Origin: Nepenthes gracilis
Taxonomy: Eukaryota; Streptophyta; Magnoliopsida; Caryophyllales; Nepenthaceae
Length of the DNA: 64,000 bases
NCBI GenBank assembly: GCA_033239525.1
Contig: BSYO01000014.1
Span: 15,484,021-15,548,020 of the forward strand
Direction of reading: 5' to 3'
The translations under genes were made by a program, and so were the position numbers. The notes beneath the pieces were generated by a model. The model ran no database searches. It was not told the DNA's origin and worked only from the letters and a program-made list of their open reading frames with translations. Below are positions 10,560 to 21,613 of the stretch, one piece after another. Numbering within the stretch: position 1 is the stretch's first letter; every line of letters starts with the position of its first letter.

Positions 10560-11890
10560 TAACATGCCAAGTGTTCCTATACGCATGTAGATGGTTGACT
10601 TTACATGTGTCTCTAACAAAGTACCACTCGAGGTGGATTACGTTCAACGCTCAAGTACCAACTTGCCGCTCGGGATCAAAATTTGTACTCTCCATTTTCG
10701 CAGTGGCGGAGACTAGGAAGGACCCTCCCAGTTCGAGGAAAGTTTATTTCAATTGGCGATCATACTTGTTGCCTCGATGCTTTGTAGAACTAGGTTCCCG
10801 ACCTCGAAGTGTCGCCTTTTTACCTTCTTATTGTAATAGCGTGCAACCCGTTGTTGGTAGGCCGCCATTCGCAACCTGACAGTATCGCGGGCTTCTTTCA
10901 GCAAGTCTAGGTGCTCACTGATTTTTTAGGAGTTGCTCTGCGGGTCGAAGGATTCGACCCTAAAATTTGGAAGCCCAATCTTAACCAGAATCACTGCTTC
11001 AGTTCTGTAATAGAGATTCAAAGGAGTCTCGCGAGTTGGCTCCTTTAGAGTCGTACGATAAGACCAAAGGACGGATGGCAGCTCATCTACCCATGAGCCT
11101 TCGGCGTTCCCCAGCTTGGTCTTGAGACCGTGGAGTAGAGTGCAGTTTGTGATTTTCACTTATTCGTTTGCTTGCGGGTATGCTATCGAAGTGTAGACCA
11201 ATGTGTAGACCAATCTGATACCCAGATTGTTATAATACTTGGTGAAATCCTTCCCCGAGAATTGGGTTTCATTGTCAGTAATGATGGCCTTGGGAATACC
11301 AAATCTGCTGACTATATTCTGACGGACAAATTCAAGAGCATTGTGCTCTATAATTTTGGCCAGCAGATGGCTTCAATTCACTTGGTAAAGTAGTCGATAC
11401 CCACGATAATGAATTTCCTTTACCCGGTCAAGAAGGAAAAACGGGTAGAGAATATCTAACCCCATCAGGCGAATGGCTATGGAGCCTGAAGGATTTATTT
11501 CTACAGTGGATCGGTAGTGAAGATTCCCGTGAATCTAGCAGTTTTCATATCTCTTTACGAACTTGAGTGTATCCTTTTTATCGTTGGCAAGTAGTAACCT
11601 TAACACATGATTTTGAATGCCAAGTTCTTACCACCAATATGCGATCCACATATCCTGAGATGGGCTTCTCCTAGGGCATAGTCGACCTCCTTTGGAGTAA
11701 GGCACCGGAGGTACGGGGTCGAGTAGCCACGGAAGTTGTCCATTGACCATGGTGTACCAGCCGGCCGTCTTTTTGACCCGCTTGGCTCTATCTGCGTCTT
11801 CTAGAAGTGCACGATCCGTCAGGTATTTTTGGTATGAAGTATTATAATGCCGGAAGCATGAGAGCTTGGCAATAGAAGGCTTTTGCAAAC
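10560..11890 (-). pseudogene. integrase of element B, inactivated
   Basis: Minus-strand translation gives the Ty3/gypsy integrase in order: an N-terminal region (ALLEDADRAKRVKKTAGWYT, near 11730-11820), a core with ITDNETQFSGKDFTKYY (near 11230-11280), VLWSYRTTLKEPTRETPLNL (near 11010-11070), and a C-terminal part to about 10560. The second catalytic aspartate is kept (TDNE). The codon expected to be the catalytic glutamate is AAA lysine at 11154-11156. A stop (TAA for expected CAA) lies two codons upstream. A 12-bp tandem duplication (11191-11214) inserts four residues before the AYPQAN motif. Dead copy. Confidence 0.8.
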
Positions 11891-11899
11891 AAATGAGAG

Positions 11900-12584
11900 T
11901 GTTTCTTCAAGTGAGAACTCCATGGCCTTTTACACTTCTTTGTATGGGCTGCCACTTAAGTAGGCGTAAAGGTTTGATTCCTGTGTTCTATTGGAATCGC
12001 TGTCTTTTCTGACGTGGAGCTTTTATTGCAATAATGGTTGTTGGATTGATTCATTTTCCACGTTTTATAAGCTAGAGTGAGTTCGCATCTGAAGAAAAGT
12101 GCCACTTTTCAGAATCTTGGTCGATCTTAGAAGAACCGTTACTATGGAGTGGAGAGCTCGAAATAAGGGAAGTCCATGGGTTTTAAGACAGAACCACGTG
12201 GACCAATGAGATGCGTGAGTCCCGGTCTTTTGACTACGCCCCCACCTGCGTTGATCGTCCAACTTTTGGACCTTTGTTGGCTCCTTAGCCTTTCGTTCAG
12301 TCAACGATTAGCATCGACTGTCAATATACAAATGGACCGTTGTATATTTGGATCATTTTTTCTTCGTGAGCCTATTCTTTATTGATATACCATCAATACC
12401 ATTTATTTTAGAATAAAAAAATATAATATAATATTTTTAAATTATTCTGTTTTGACGTCATCATCAGAAATTATTTCTTTCCAATAAATATACAGGAGTA
12501 GACTGCAAATTGAGTCTTACTGGTCATACCAAATTACCAGAGTAGACTACAAGTGCAAGCTCCGTTTTGCAGATTTGGATCACC
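11900..12584. other. element B boundary and upstream region of AAA-ATPase copy 1
   Basis: No gene recognised. The first part may be degraded retrotransposon. 12380-12480 is AT-rich and could hold promoter elements of copy 1, but no convincing TATA box at a suitable distance from 12585 stands out. Confidence 0.4.
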
Positions 12585-14516
12585 ATGTATTCCGTCCGAG
12601 AAATGCCGTCGGCATCCTCGATGTTCTCCGCCTACGCCTCCTTGTCCGCCACCATCATGATCTTCCGATCGGCGGCGAACGAGCTCATCCCCCCGCCAAT
12701 CCGCCGTTATGTATACTCCGCAGTCGGAGAGCTTTTCCAGCGGCGCTCCAACAAGCTCACCCTCGTCGTCGAGGAGGGAAGCGCCATCTCCCGCAACCTG
12801 TGTACGAAGCCTCTGAGATTTATCTCCGTACCAAGATCAGCCCCTCCGCCGATCGTCTCAAAGTAAGCAAAGGCCCAAAAGAGAACAAAATAATCGTTTC
12901 CTTCGTGAAGGGAGAAAATAGACGACGTCTTCGACGGAATCGAGCTCAATTGGAGGTTCGTTTGCTTGGAACACAATAACCAAAACGACGATTCTGGCTC
13001 TTCGTCCTCCACTCGTCAAGAATCGCGCTACTTCGAGCTGAGCTTTGACAAGAAATTCAAGGAGAGGGTGTTAAATTCTTACTTGCCTTTCGTGATGAGT
13101 AGATCCAAGGAAATGAAGGATAGAGATAAGGCGTTGAGGCTCTGCACACTTGGGAATTGGTACGGGCGAAGCAATATTAGAATAAACCCTAATCCGCCTT
13201 CCTACCGGTCCCTCTTTGATTGGCAGGAGAAAATAATTTCCATGAAAAAAAAAAAGGATTCATCTCGGGAAAATAGCACATCTTTCCGTAATTTCCATTT
13301 GTTCCGGCGAGTGGAAAGTTTTTCATCTGAAAAAAAAAAAAAAAAAAATGTCACGTAGATCTGAAAAAAAAAAATGACCGGCGTAATTAAATTTTCATAG
13401 CACATCAAAATACTGTGATAATATGAAACAATAATAATTTTTGTCTATTAATTAACATGAGCGAATTGGTAACAGGTACCCCGGCGGGAACATACACTGG
13501 GAGACGGTAAAGCTCGATCATCCAACGACGTTTGAGACGCTGGCGATGGATCCGGGGATGAAGGAGGCGATCATTGGTGATCTGGATAGGTTTGTGGAGA
13601 GGAGAGAGTATTACAAGAGAGTAGGTAGGGCGTGGAAAAGAGGATATTTGCTGTACGGACCACCAGGAACAGGGAAATCGAGCTTGATTGCCGCCATTGC
13701 TAATCACCTCAAGTTTGACATCTATGATTTGCAGCTGCGGCATTTGATGCACGATTCCGATTTAAGAAGGCTGCTGCTATCCACCACTAATCGATCGATA
13801 CTTGTTATGGAAGATATTGATTGTAGCTTGGAGCTGCCGGATCGTAACATTGTGGAGGGCAAAAAGAAGACCCCTCAAGTGCAGGTCAGTGTAGTCTTGT
13901 TGTTTATAATTACACCATAGAATCTTCTCTGTTTTGATCTGTTAATTTGTGCTCTGTTTGGTTTAATATGAGAAAACCCGTTTGAAAAATTAATTAATTT
14001 GACATTATTTGTTTGTCCTTTCTTCTTATTAAAGCTCTTAGGCATGCCAGTAACAATTCTTGCTGTGGCTTTTGAGTACAGTTGACGCTGTCTGGGCTAC
14101 TTAACTTCGTAGATGGTCTGTGGTCGAGCTGCGGCGACGAACGCATCCTCATCTTCACCACGAACAACAAAGACAAGCTCGATCCTGCTTTGCTGCGACC
14201 AGGACGCATGGACATGCACATTCACATGTCTTACTTGACCGCTCATGGATTCAAGGTTTTGGCCTCTAATTATTTAGGCATCAATGCTTACCATCGGCTT
14301 TTCGGAGAGATCGAGAGGCTGATCGGGATCACCAGCATCACGCCAGCTCAAGTAGCGGAAGAGCTGATGAGGAGCGAGGACGCCGATGTTGCTCTTGAGG
14401 GAGTTTGCAGGCTGCTTAAGCGGAAGAAATTGGAGAACGAAGAGGTGATCAGGGATGAAGAAGCAAATGGCAGTCTTGAATGTTTGGGATGCAAAAAACA
14501 GAAAAGTGAAATATGA
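12585..14516 (+). pseudogene. AAA-ATPase (BCS1/ASD-like, mitochondrial type), copy 1, probable pseudogene
   Basis: Homologue of copy 2 with the same three exons: 12585-13159, 13476-13884, 14082-14516 (introns 316 and 197 bp, GT-AG). The N-terminus (MYSVREMPSASS) has a short hydrophobic stretch as in BCS1-like proteins. Exon 2 keeps Walker A (GPPGTGKSS) and Walker B (SILVMEDID). Exon 3 keeps GLLNFVDGLWSSCGDER and LLRPGRMD with the arginine finger. Against copy 2, exon 1 lacks 1 base near 12799 and 2 bases near 12915. Read as is, translation stops at 12866 after 93 residues. The two losses add up to 3, so the frame is restored downstream and everything else is well preserved. This suggests recent inactivation, or base errors in the assembly. 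Members are membrane-anchored ATPases of mitochondrial or other membranes, often stress-induced; the exact role here is unknown. Confidence 0.85.
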
Positions 14517-14550
14517 TTATGATACATATATGTGATCAATGATCCTCAAT

Positions 14551-14556
14551 AATAAA
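14551..14556 (+). terminator. polyadenylation signal of AAA-ATPase copy 1
   Basis: AATAAA 35 bp after the stop codon. Confidence 0.5.
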
Positions 14557-14559
14557 CTA

Positions 14560-15244
14560 ATTAATTGATATGTGATTAGAATTCTAGTTAAACTTTAATT
14601 TTAAACTCATAATTTGTGTTTAATTTGCGTCACTAACGGGGCCAAACTTAATATTAATAATTTTAACTTTTTCAAATTTGGTTGAAACTTTTAGTCATAA
14701 GAATATCTATTACAAGTTCATCATCGTGATCTTTTTTGGTTAAAAACTATGAATGTAATCTTTATTTATTAAAAATAATTATTATCCTACAAATAAAATT
14801 ATTATCAGATAAATACAGAATATGTGATTTTTTAGAAATCAGATGAGCTGTGCACCATTAGTGAGGCACCAGTCCTATGCCTCTATCTTAGGATCATGAA
14901 ATATAAATCTAGTAATCTATATATTTTAATAAAATACTTTTTAATTTTAAAATTTTTTTAAAATTCTTTAAAAATATAATCTTTTATATCATAAATTTAC
15001 ACTGAACGATTTTAGAACTGATTCATAAGGGTTGTGAGTCGCTGCCGAGACACATCCCGCTCCTTCCTATGTTTTTCAATTAGCATAATTCGTGAAATAC
15101 CAACCATCTTCCACTACCACCTTATGTTAATGTAGATTTAGGTCTATTTTTATACGAATTTGAAGTAGCTTTATTTTTATAAAAGATTTTAAAAAAATTA
15201 TGTTTTTAATCTTAATTATATATTATTTTATTTTATTTAAAAAT
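14560..15244. other. AT-rich spacer ending in the target duplication of element C
   Basis: No gene. The last five bases (AAAAT, 15240-15244) are repeated at 24865-24869 and form the target-site duplication of element C. Confidence 0.7.
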
Positions 15245-16170
15245 TATCGGGCCATACGTTGTCGAAGAATTTTGGCCCCATGAAAAGATTAGAAGCCATG
15301 AGGGGATGATGAAGCCCAGCGGGATGACGAGTCCTTGGTTGCGGGGAACGTCTGTGAGCCGCGCGGCGGCGATTTCCTGGGAACTTTGCAACGATGATTG
15401 TGCCGCAGAAGAAGGCGGAAAGGCGGCCATTAATAGGGAGCGGTTTGCAGCGCCAGCCAAGCTCACGCACCCGCTGCGGCATGACAAGCCAATCCTCATT
15501 CCGGGAAAACCCGGGCATGGGCGGCGCTAAGAGCCCCCGGCCACGGCAAAACGAGCCAAACGACCGGGCGGTCCACGACAAATGTGTCGGCAATAAAGGA
15601 GCCCTCACAACGGGCATCTTGGCACCGAGTCCAACGTGGAGGGGCCTATAAGAGCTCCACACACGGGGAAAATGATTCTATTCCAATCCCCGATTCTCTA
15701 ACCGAGATTCCCTAGTTGCAATCCACTCTGAACTCGCAAAGAAGCAAAGAATCGAGGAGTGACTCACTTCCGTTTGGCTCAAGCTGGCGCTCTCTCTCCC
15801 AACGTCTTCTCGGACTACGGAAAAGTTAGCCACCCGTTGCTGTGTATCAAGGGAGCCAGGCCTCCCATCACCTGCTCATTGCATTCTCCATACCATTATT
15901 CACGCATCTCTCACGCCATTACAGCATTCAACCACGCACCGCCCTTAGCATACGCCATTTCCATTCATTGTGGGAATTTGCTGACTTGAGCATCGGAGCA
16001 GTCTCGGTGGGAGAAATCCTGCCGGACCCCTGACCTCTTGTTTGTTATTTGTGTTGTGCAAGTCCAGGTTCATAGAGACGGAGACCGAACCCTTCTCCTG
16101 ACGCCACCGCGTGTTAGAAAATCCGAAGGGTCTCTAATCCGTACGGCAACTGCGGACCCGAGACACAACA
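15245..16170 (+). repeat. 5' LTR of element C
   Basis: Starts TATCGGGCC where the 3' LTR has TGTTGAGTCC, so the canonical TG end has become TA. Ends GACACAACA directly before the primer binding site. TATA-like CTATAAGA lies at 15646. A conserved late segment (CTGACTTGAGCATCGGAG at 15981, TGACCTCTTGTTTGTT at 16031) is shared with elements D and E. Confidence 0.9.
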
Positions 16171-16188
16171 TTGGCGCCGTCTGTGGGA
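16171..16188 (+). other. primer binding site of element C
   Basis: TTGGCGCCGTCTGTGGGA follows the LTR end at once. This TGGCGCC-type site is typical of plant Tat elements; the priming tRNA is probably tRNA-Arg, from memory of the lineage. Confidence 0.75.
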
Positions 16189-16241
16189 AACTAACGAGAA
16201 GCCAAGTGTCTCTTTCCCCCCCGCTCCCGAATAACCAGAAG

Positions 16242-17045
16242 ATGGTGAACACTCGAGCGCAAGCCAGCGCTCCGGCAATGGAGGTCGTTGCCCAAAACGA
16301 AGATCCCCCCGTCGAGAACCAGGAGAACGACCGTCCAACGCCTGATGTCAACCGCCTAGCCATGGAGGTCGACGCCCCGGCCCATAGAAGGCGAGCCAAC
16401 TAGCTCGGCAATGCCGCGGCCCAGGCGGCCCCAAGCGGAGATGATCCTAACGAAGCGAAAAGTCATCCCGCCCGCGACGATCGGGAGGAGAGCCCTGAGG
16501 GGCGTAACCCCCGTAACTTGCTTGACAATGGGAGGCCAACTGCTGCAGGCTCCAACTGCGAGCGAGCCACTCAGGCGGAGAGCCGCCATCCCCGATGAGC
16601 TCAACCACACCTCCAGGGCAACACGGAGCTCGCGGCGTCATCAATGCGTGGAGGCTCGGCGGACCCCGTCGATGGAGAAAGTCAAAGTCTTTGTGGGATA
16701 CCCCGCATAAGAAGAAGCCCGCCCTCCTCCGCCGACCTCCGAGATCGCCTTCTCCATGGACTTGCGGACCCAACCATTGCCAAGCAAGTTCAAGATGCCG
16801 GGCTGGAGAGGGGCAGCCGGAAGCAAGGACCCGATGGATCACCTCAACCGCTTCCCGTACTCACTTGTCTTTGCAGGGGCGGCGAGGCCCCGATGTGCGG
16901 TGCTTTCTAGTCACCCTGAGGGGGGACACGTTGCTCGGTTCCACGACCTCCCCCAGAACTCCATACGCTCGTTTGACGAGCTTGCTGACAGCTTCCTGAG
17001 CCAGTTTGCCACCAGCACAGGAAGAAGACGACAACCCAGGAAGCG
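16242..17045 (+). pseudogene. gag remnant of element C
   Basis: ATG 16242 opens MVNTRAQASAPAMEVV, matching the gag start of element D (IVNTRAQTNDPA). A stop at about 16401 and frame changes follow. A capsid piece is readable at 16780-17020 (SKFKMPGW, DPMDHLNRF, then RSFDELADSFLSQFATS). Capsid stops at about 17045, and within some 40 bases the sequence is RNase H, so the C-terminal capsid and the zinc-knuckle region are lost with the rest of the deletion. The protein would have formed the virus-like particle. Confidence 0.75.
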
Positions 17046-17065
17046 TGGAAGACCGCGATCCTCCT

Positions 17066-17400
17066 GTATAGACCCTGAATGTAGACGGATCATCCACCCA
17101 AGCAGGCAGCGGAGCCCGTGTCGTGCTAAGGACACCGAAAGGCATGGAGATTGCGTACTCCGTCACATTGGCCTTCCCGGCCACAAACAATGTGGCGGAA
17201 TACGAGGCCCTCCTCGCGGGCATGCGACTGGCTAAGGAATGCTCCGCGTGGTCGTTGGTCTTGCGCAGTGACTCCAAACTTGTGGTCAATCAAGTGAAGG
17301 GGAACTTCGACGCCTCGAACTTCATGACTTGTGAGGTACTTGGCGAAAGCAAAGGCCCTGATCCCTGAGTTCGACCGATTTACAATTGAGCACATCCCAA
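17066..17400 (+). pseudogene. second (archaeal-type) RNase H domain of element C
   Basis: The frame reads L-stop-TLNVDGSSTQAGSG (DGSS at 17084-17095), then NNVAEYEALLAGMRLAKE and LRSDSKLVVNQVKGNFD. It is the extra RNase H that marks the Tat lineage, homologous to 40440-40805 in element D. The catalytic D (DGSS), E (EYEAL) and D (SDSK) are present. The stop is TAG where element D has TGG (W). Frameshifts separate it from integrase. Confidence 0.8.
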
Positions 17401-17499
17401 GATCGGATAACAAGCGCGCCGATCGATCGGCCCAGACACTACTGTGTTTGATCCACAGCGGTATGCGAGAGAGCCCGGGAAGTCCCTGGCCCACCTAGC

Positions 17500-18779
17500 A
17501 TCGGCGCCAAGAAGAGAAGTGCTGTGGGTCGACGCGGAAAACAACTGGATGACGCCGTACGTGAAGTACCCGACTGAAAGGACCCTACCCGACGACGCCA
17601 ATGAGGTCAAGCGAATCAAGAAGACGGTAGGATGGTGCACGATCTTGAATAGACGACTGTACAGGCAAGGATACTCTACTCCTCCTGAAATGCCTCACCC
17701 CAGAGGAAGCCGACTACGCGCTAGCCGAAGTGCACCTGGGACTGTGCGGCTTGCACGTTGGGGGCAAGAACCTTGCATTCAAAGTCATGCGACAAGGGTT
17801 CTACTGGCCCACCATGAAGCGAGATGCTATGGAGTTCGTCCGGAAGTGTGAAAGTTGCCAAGTCCATAGCAATATGACGCATCAGTCGCATACGGAACTG
17901 CACTACCTCCAATCCCTGTGGCCGTTCGCACAATGGGGGCTTGACATACTTGAGCCCCTACCTTTGGCCTTTGGGCAGAGGAAATTCCTGATCGTTGGAA
18001 TCAATTATTTTACCAAGTGGGTGGAAGCTGTCCCTCTCGCCAAGATCACTAAGCAGAATGCGACAGAGTTCCTCCGCCAGGGTATTGTTTGCCGCTTCGG
18101 GATTCTGGAGGTCGTAGTGACCGATAACGGGACCCAATTCACCGGCAAGCGCTTTACGAAGTACTGCCGCGACCTCCGCATCAAGCTGATCCATACGTCG
18201 GTGGCGCACCCTCAGGCCAACGGACAGGTCGAGGTCACCAACCGCACATTGCTGCACGGATTGAAGGCCAAGTTGGAGGATGCTGGGGGCTCTTGGATTG
18301 AAGAGCTACCATCCATGCTCTGGTCGTATCGAACAACCCCACGGAAGCCGACAAGGGAGACACCCTTCAATCTTTGCTTTGGAGCTGAGGCTGTGGTCCC
18401 CGTGGAAGTGGGAATGCCAAGGCTGCGGATCGAATGCTTCGACCTAGCCACCAATGAACAAAGGCTCCGGGAAAGTCTAGACCTGTTCTCGGAGGTTCGA
18501 GACGCCGCACGACTACGGACCGCGGCCTATCAGTAGCACGTCGCACGGTACTACAATAAACGGGTCAAGGCACGCCCTCTAGAAGTTGGAGATTTGGTCC
18601 TTCTGAGCATAGAGGCGGTGAAAAAGACCGCAAATAAGAACAAACTCTCCCTTGGGTGGGAGGGACCATTCCTCGTTTCCGCAATCCTCCGGAGCCGGAG
18701 CGTCAAGCTACCCGCCTAGAACGGCAAACTAGTCCCACGAACTTGGAACGCCACCAACTTAAGGAAGTATTACCAGTAA
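17500..18779 (+). pseudogene. integrase of element C, catalytic triad intact
   Basis: The N-terminal part (VKRIKKTVGWCTILNRRLYR, 17604-17663) is one frame off from the main frame, which is open 17730-18536. The zinc-binding HHCC motif is present (EVHLGLCGLH ... CESC). The catalytic residues are D at 17943 (WGLDILEP), D at 18123 (TDNGTQFTG) and E at 18231 (NGQVEVTN). Thirty-five residues lie between the second D and the E, the canonical DD35E spacing. Two later stops (TAG at 18534 for an expected CAG; TAG at 18717) interrupt the C-terminal part, which ends NATNLRKYYQ at 18776. The enzyme would insert the cDNA into the genome. Confidence 0.85.
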
Positions 18780-18989
18780 TGCTACATCAGCTCAGGTAAG
18801 TCACACGCGCATGCATCATAATGAATACTTGGACATGTGTTTTATCTTTTATTAATAAAATCACTCTTCCTGTTATCCTGCATCTTCATTCGTGTGGATT
18901 GTCAGCATGCATCGCATCCTCAAATCATACGACCTAGACTGCCCCTAAGTCGGGAGGACAAATGTCCGTCCGTAAAACCAGTCCTTGGC

Positions 18990-19215
18990 CCAACGCCAGG
19001 CGGTTTCGAAATCGATCGTCTCAGGACTTCGTCTCCGCGCCAGATGGCCCCATACAACTTGGCTCCGCGCCAGTAGGCCCAGGCAGCCCCCTGCGATTTG
19101 GCTCCGCGCCAGACGGCCCGGAAGCAACCACCCGCAGGCTAAGACATCTCGTCAAAAGGACCCAGGTGGTCCGTCAAACAGGCTTCGCGCCAACGACCCA
19201 GGCGGTCAAAGCATC
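18990..19215 (+). repeat. 3' untranslated minisatellite of element C
   Basis: Four to five degenerate units containing GGCTCCGCGCCAGACGGCCC, spaced about 40 bp. Same position as the GCGGCCC-type repeats of elements A, B and D. Confidence 0.7.
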
Positions 19216-19252
19216 AGGCCTCGGGGCTTTGGAAGTGCCCAATCTACGGCCA

Positions 19253-19270
19253 ACAAAACCTTAGGGGGCG
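19253..19270 (+). other. conserved AAAACCTTAGGGGGCG box
   Basis: A-rich then G-rich box just after the minisatellite. The same string, with 8 further identical bases upstream, occurs inverted in element E (52065-52090). It resembles a polypurine tract but lies 4.7 kb before the 3' LTR, which has its own tract. Confidence 0.7.
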
Positions 19271-20264
19271 TGCGGCGGCCTTCTTGTACAGAAGAGAGCA
19301 CCTTCAGTCTACAATGGTCGTGGGCAAGGATCTCAACTTGGTAATTATAACACCTTGAGCAGGGGCCACACACCTCCCGCAATCACACGCGACCGAGGCC
19401 TAGACCCAGGAGTCCAGTTGTCGTGGCCTGACAACCCGGCTGACCCTTGCTGTGGCTCCACGGGACTTACGACAACATCCGCCCCACCGGATCGAGCTTC
19501 CCATTAAACGCGTGAGCTGCGACATCTTTTGACAAAGGACGAGCACAGCGCAAGAAGATGCCTGGATAGGGCCTTAGCGACAATGGCTCTGAAGAGCCTA
19601 GCGTTCAAGCACGAGAAGTGATCTCACAGATCACATTAAACGAAGATTGCAAGCGGCATACCCACACAGAAGAGTACGAGTACAAAGAAAAAATAGCCAC
19701 TTTTTACTCAGTAACAAGAAGCAAATAAGATACAAAGCAAGGGGTGGCGGCAAAGGACAATCTAATGATCTATACAGACGGAGACTATCCAGGCAGATAG
19801 GACGGAGCAGCCTCCTCGTGAAAGTTCCTCAGGCGAGACGCCTCCCCCCGGATGAAAGACTCCTTCCAGAACGTGGGGGGCTACCAAGGAGGCGATGTTG
19901 CGGCACAGGCGGATGCCGTCCCAATACCGAGTCTCCATCGCAAGCCGCGACTCTGACGGAGAGAGCCAACCAACCGTGCCTTTGACCAATCGGCATTATC
20001 ATCGCCGTGGTGTGACGAGAGGGGCTTCAGTGCGCCACTCTGCTATGAGCACCCATTCTCCTCTTGAGCTGGCCCGAACCGGGCCGTTCCGCTAGAGATG
20101 ACCTGCTGCAAGCCCCCGTGAAAGAGGGCGGTCGTTCATCGAAGGGTTAGGCGTCAGCTGAGTCTGCATAAGAAGCGGCGTCGAAGCACTCCCAAAGCAT
20201 GTGATAAAGGAATGCAGTTGAAGCAACCACACACGAGTAGGAGCGATGCTCAAGAGGTGTGAGA

Positions 20265-21613
20265 TCACCCGTGAGAGCCTCTCCCCGAGGTTCCTCTCCG
20301 CTTTGCTAGAGGTGAGAGTGTTTGAAGGCGGGCGCGCCGTAAGGGAGCGGGGGTTCTCCCACGGGGCGTCCCGCTGCCCTCTCGCCGCTTTGGCCAGAGG
20401 CCAGTGCGACGCCTTCCTCTTGGAGATGGAGCCATGCCATCGATGAACCTGTACTCCGAAATGGGCTCCACAAAGATCACCGTCGGCACTACAAGCCCCC
20501 TGGCCTCCGATGTCAACACAGGCGCAGCCAAAAGTGGCCCCTCCAGATCCTCAAGAACCACAACGTCATCCCTTGCCTCTGGGACGGCGTCCACGAACGT
20601 CTCTACAACGGGACGAGCATGGGGACCCCTAGCGGGTTGAGACTCCACCTCGCAGACTTCGTGAACGGCTAGTCTTGCGGCCGAAGTCGACGATGGAGCG
20701 GCAGTCTCTCCCTGGCGACCCATGCTCGTGGCCACCTTCAGAGCCGGACTTCCCACCACAACCGAAGAGCTGGCGACTTGTCTTTGGGACCTCCGTGTGG
20801 AAGTTCCTCCGGCCTCCCTCAACCTCTTTAAGGGAGACTCCTCCTCGCCGTCATGATTGTGACTCAATAACGAACAACTCTCTCCTCCTCGTCTCGCCGG
20901 GCGATCGAGGAAGCGGCCCGTATCTCTAGGTTCTCTTTTGCAGGGGCGATTTCCACCCCGAGGCCCCGGTTGGAAGCCTCGAGCGTGATGGAAATCGAAG
21001 TAACATTAGACAGAGAACTTCACCTCCCTCAGTTGTGACGAAATCAGCTCCGCCGCCTCAAGCGTCCTTAGTGGCGGCTTTTCTGAAAAGAATCCCGGTG
21101 GGCCCCACACCCGTGGCTCAGTCGGAGGCTCTTGCGAGAAAGAAGAAGTGGTCTTTCAACCCTTCACGAATGGGGGTTAGTTCCATGGCAAGCCTTCGGC
21201 GAACGCCGACACCCGATCCTCCGACTCCAAGTGAGCCCAGAAAGATTAACCTACATTTGCCTTGGCGTTAAAAGAACAGCCGTGGAGGTGGGCAAGATAC
21301 ATAGAGACACCAAATAGCATGGCGTTGTGGTGGCTCTCGTGGGAACTCTCAGTCCACCCACGGCGCATATAGCATGCGGGCATTGGATAGCAAGCCCCCT
21401 CTCGGTGGTGCTCATACTGCTAGTGATGTAGCCCGGCCAGGAGGCAGCTCTATCTAGTGCACGGAGCGCGATAACTCCAATGTTTGGGAAGGTAGTAATC
21501 GACCTTAAGCTGACAATAGCACCCCCATCGGGGCGAGTCTCGGTGTTATGAACACCATGATCGAGTCGCTCAGGAGCACAGGAAGAAGAAGAACTTTCTC
21601 TCTTTTTTGCCAT
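20265..21613 (-). pseudogene. antisense gene of element C, decayed
   Basis: On the minus strand an ATG at 21613 opens MAKKRESSSSSC, resembling the start of the antisense gene of element E (MAAKTEGSSSSR). The open frame 20867-20265 reads DGEEESPLKRLREAGG and, further on, ARDDVVVLEDLEGP; element E has DEDAAALKRLRK and ASDVVVLDSP in the same order. The middle is broken by frameshifts. No enzyme motif is recognised; the family is that of the extra antisense proteins of Tat elements. The gene faces away from the 3' LTR and is preceded by TATA-like boxes on its own strand (22728, 23680). Confidence 0.55.

Larger units (their letters stand above)
6890..11900 (-). mobile_element. Ty3/gypsy Tat-lineage element B, 3' part, reversed
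   Basis: Reading the minus strand from right to left: integrase (11890-10560), a 3' untranslated region with GTGGCCCAT-type repeats and a TAGGGGCTC box, an antisense gene (7858-9839 on the + strand), a GTTGACCG repeat cluster, then the inverted polypurine tract (CTAGCCCTCAATGC from 7220) beside an LTR fragment ending GATCA at 7219. Gag, protease, reverse transcriptase and the 5' LTR are absent. The left LTR edge is approximate, and the right breakpoint lies in 11890-12060. Confidence 0.7.

Noticed and set aside
12799..12915. A hidden intron that would skip the frameshifted part of copy 1
   Set aside because: No GT-AG pair flanks the segment, and the skipped codons are conserved coding sequence in copy 2.
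12575..12979. 134-codon frame overlapping exon 1 of copy 1 as a separate gene
   Set aside because: Its middle is the shifted reading of the ATPase domain (SEIYLRTKISPSADRLKVSK); it is the frameshifted exon, not a new gene.
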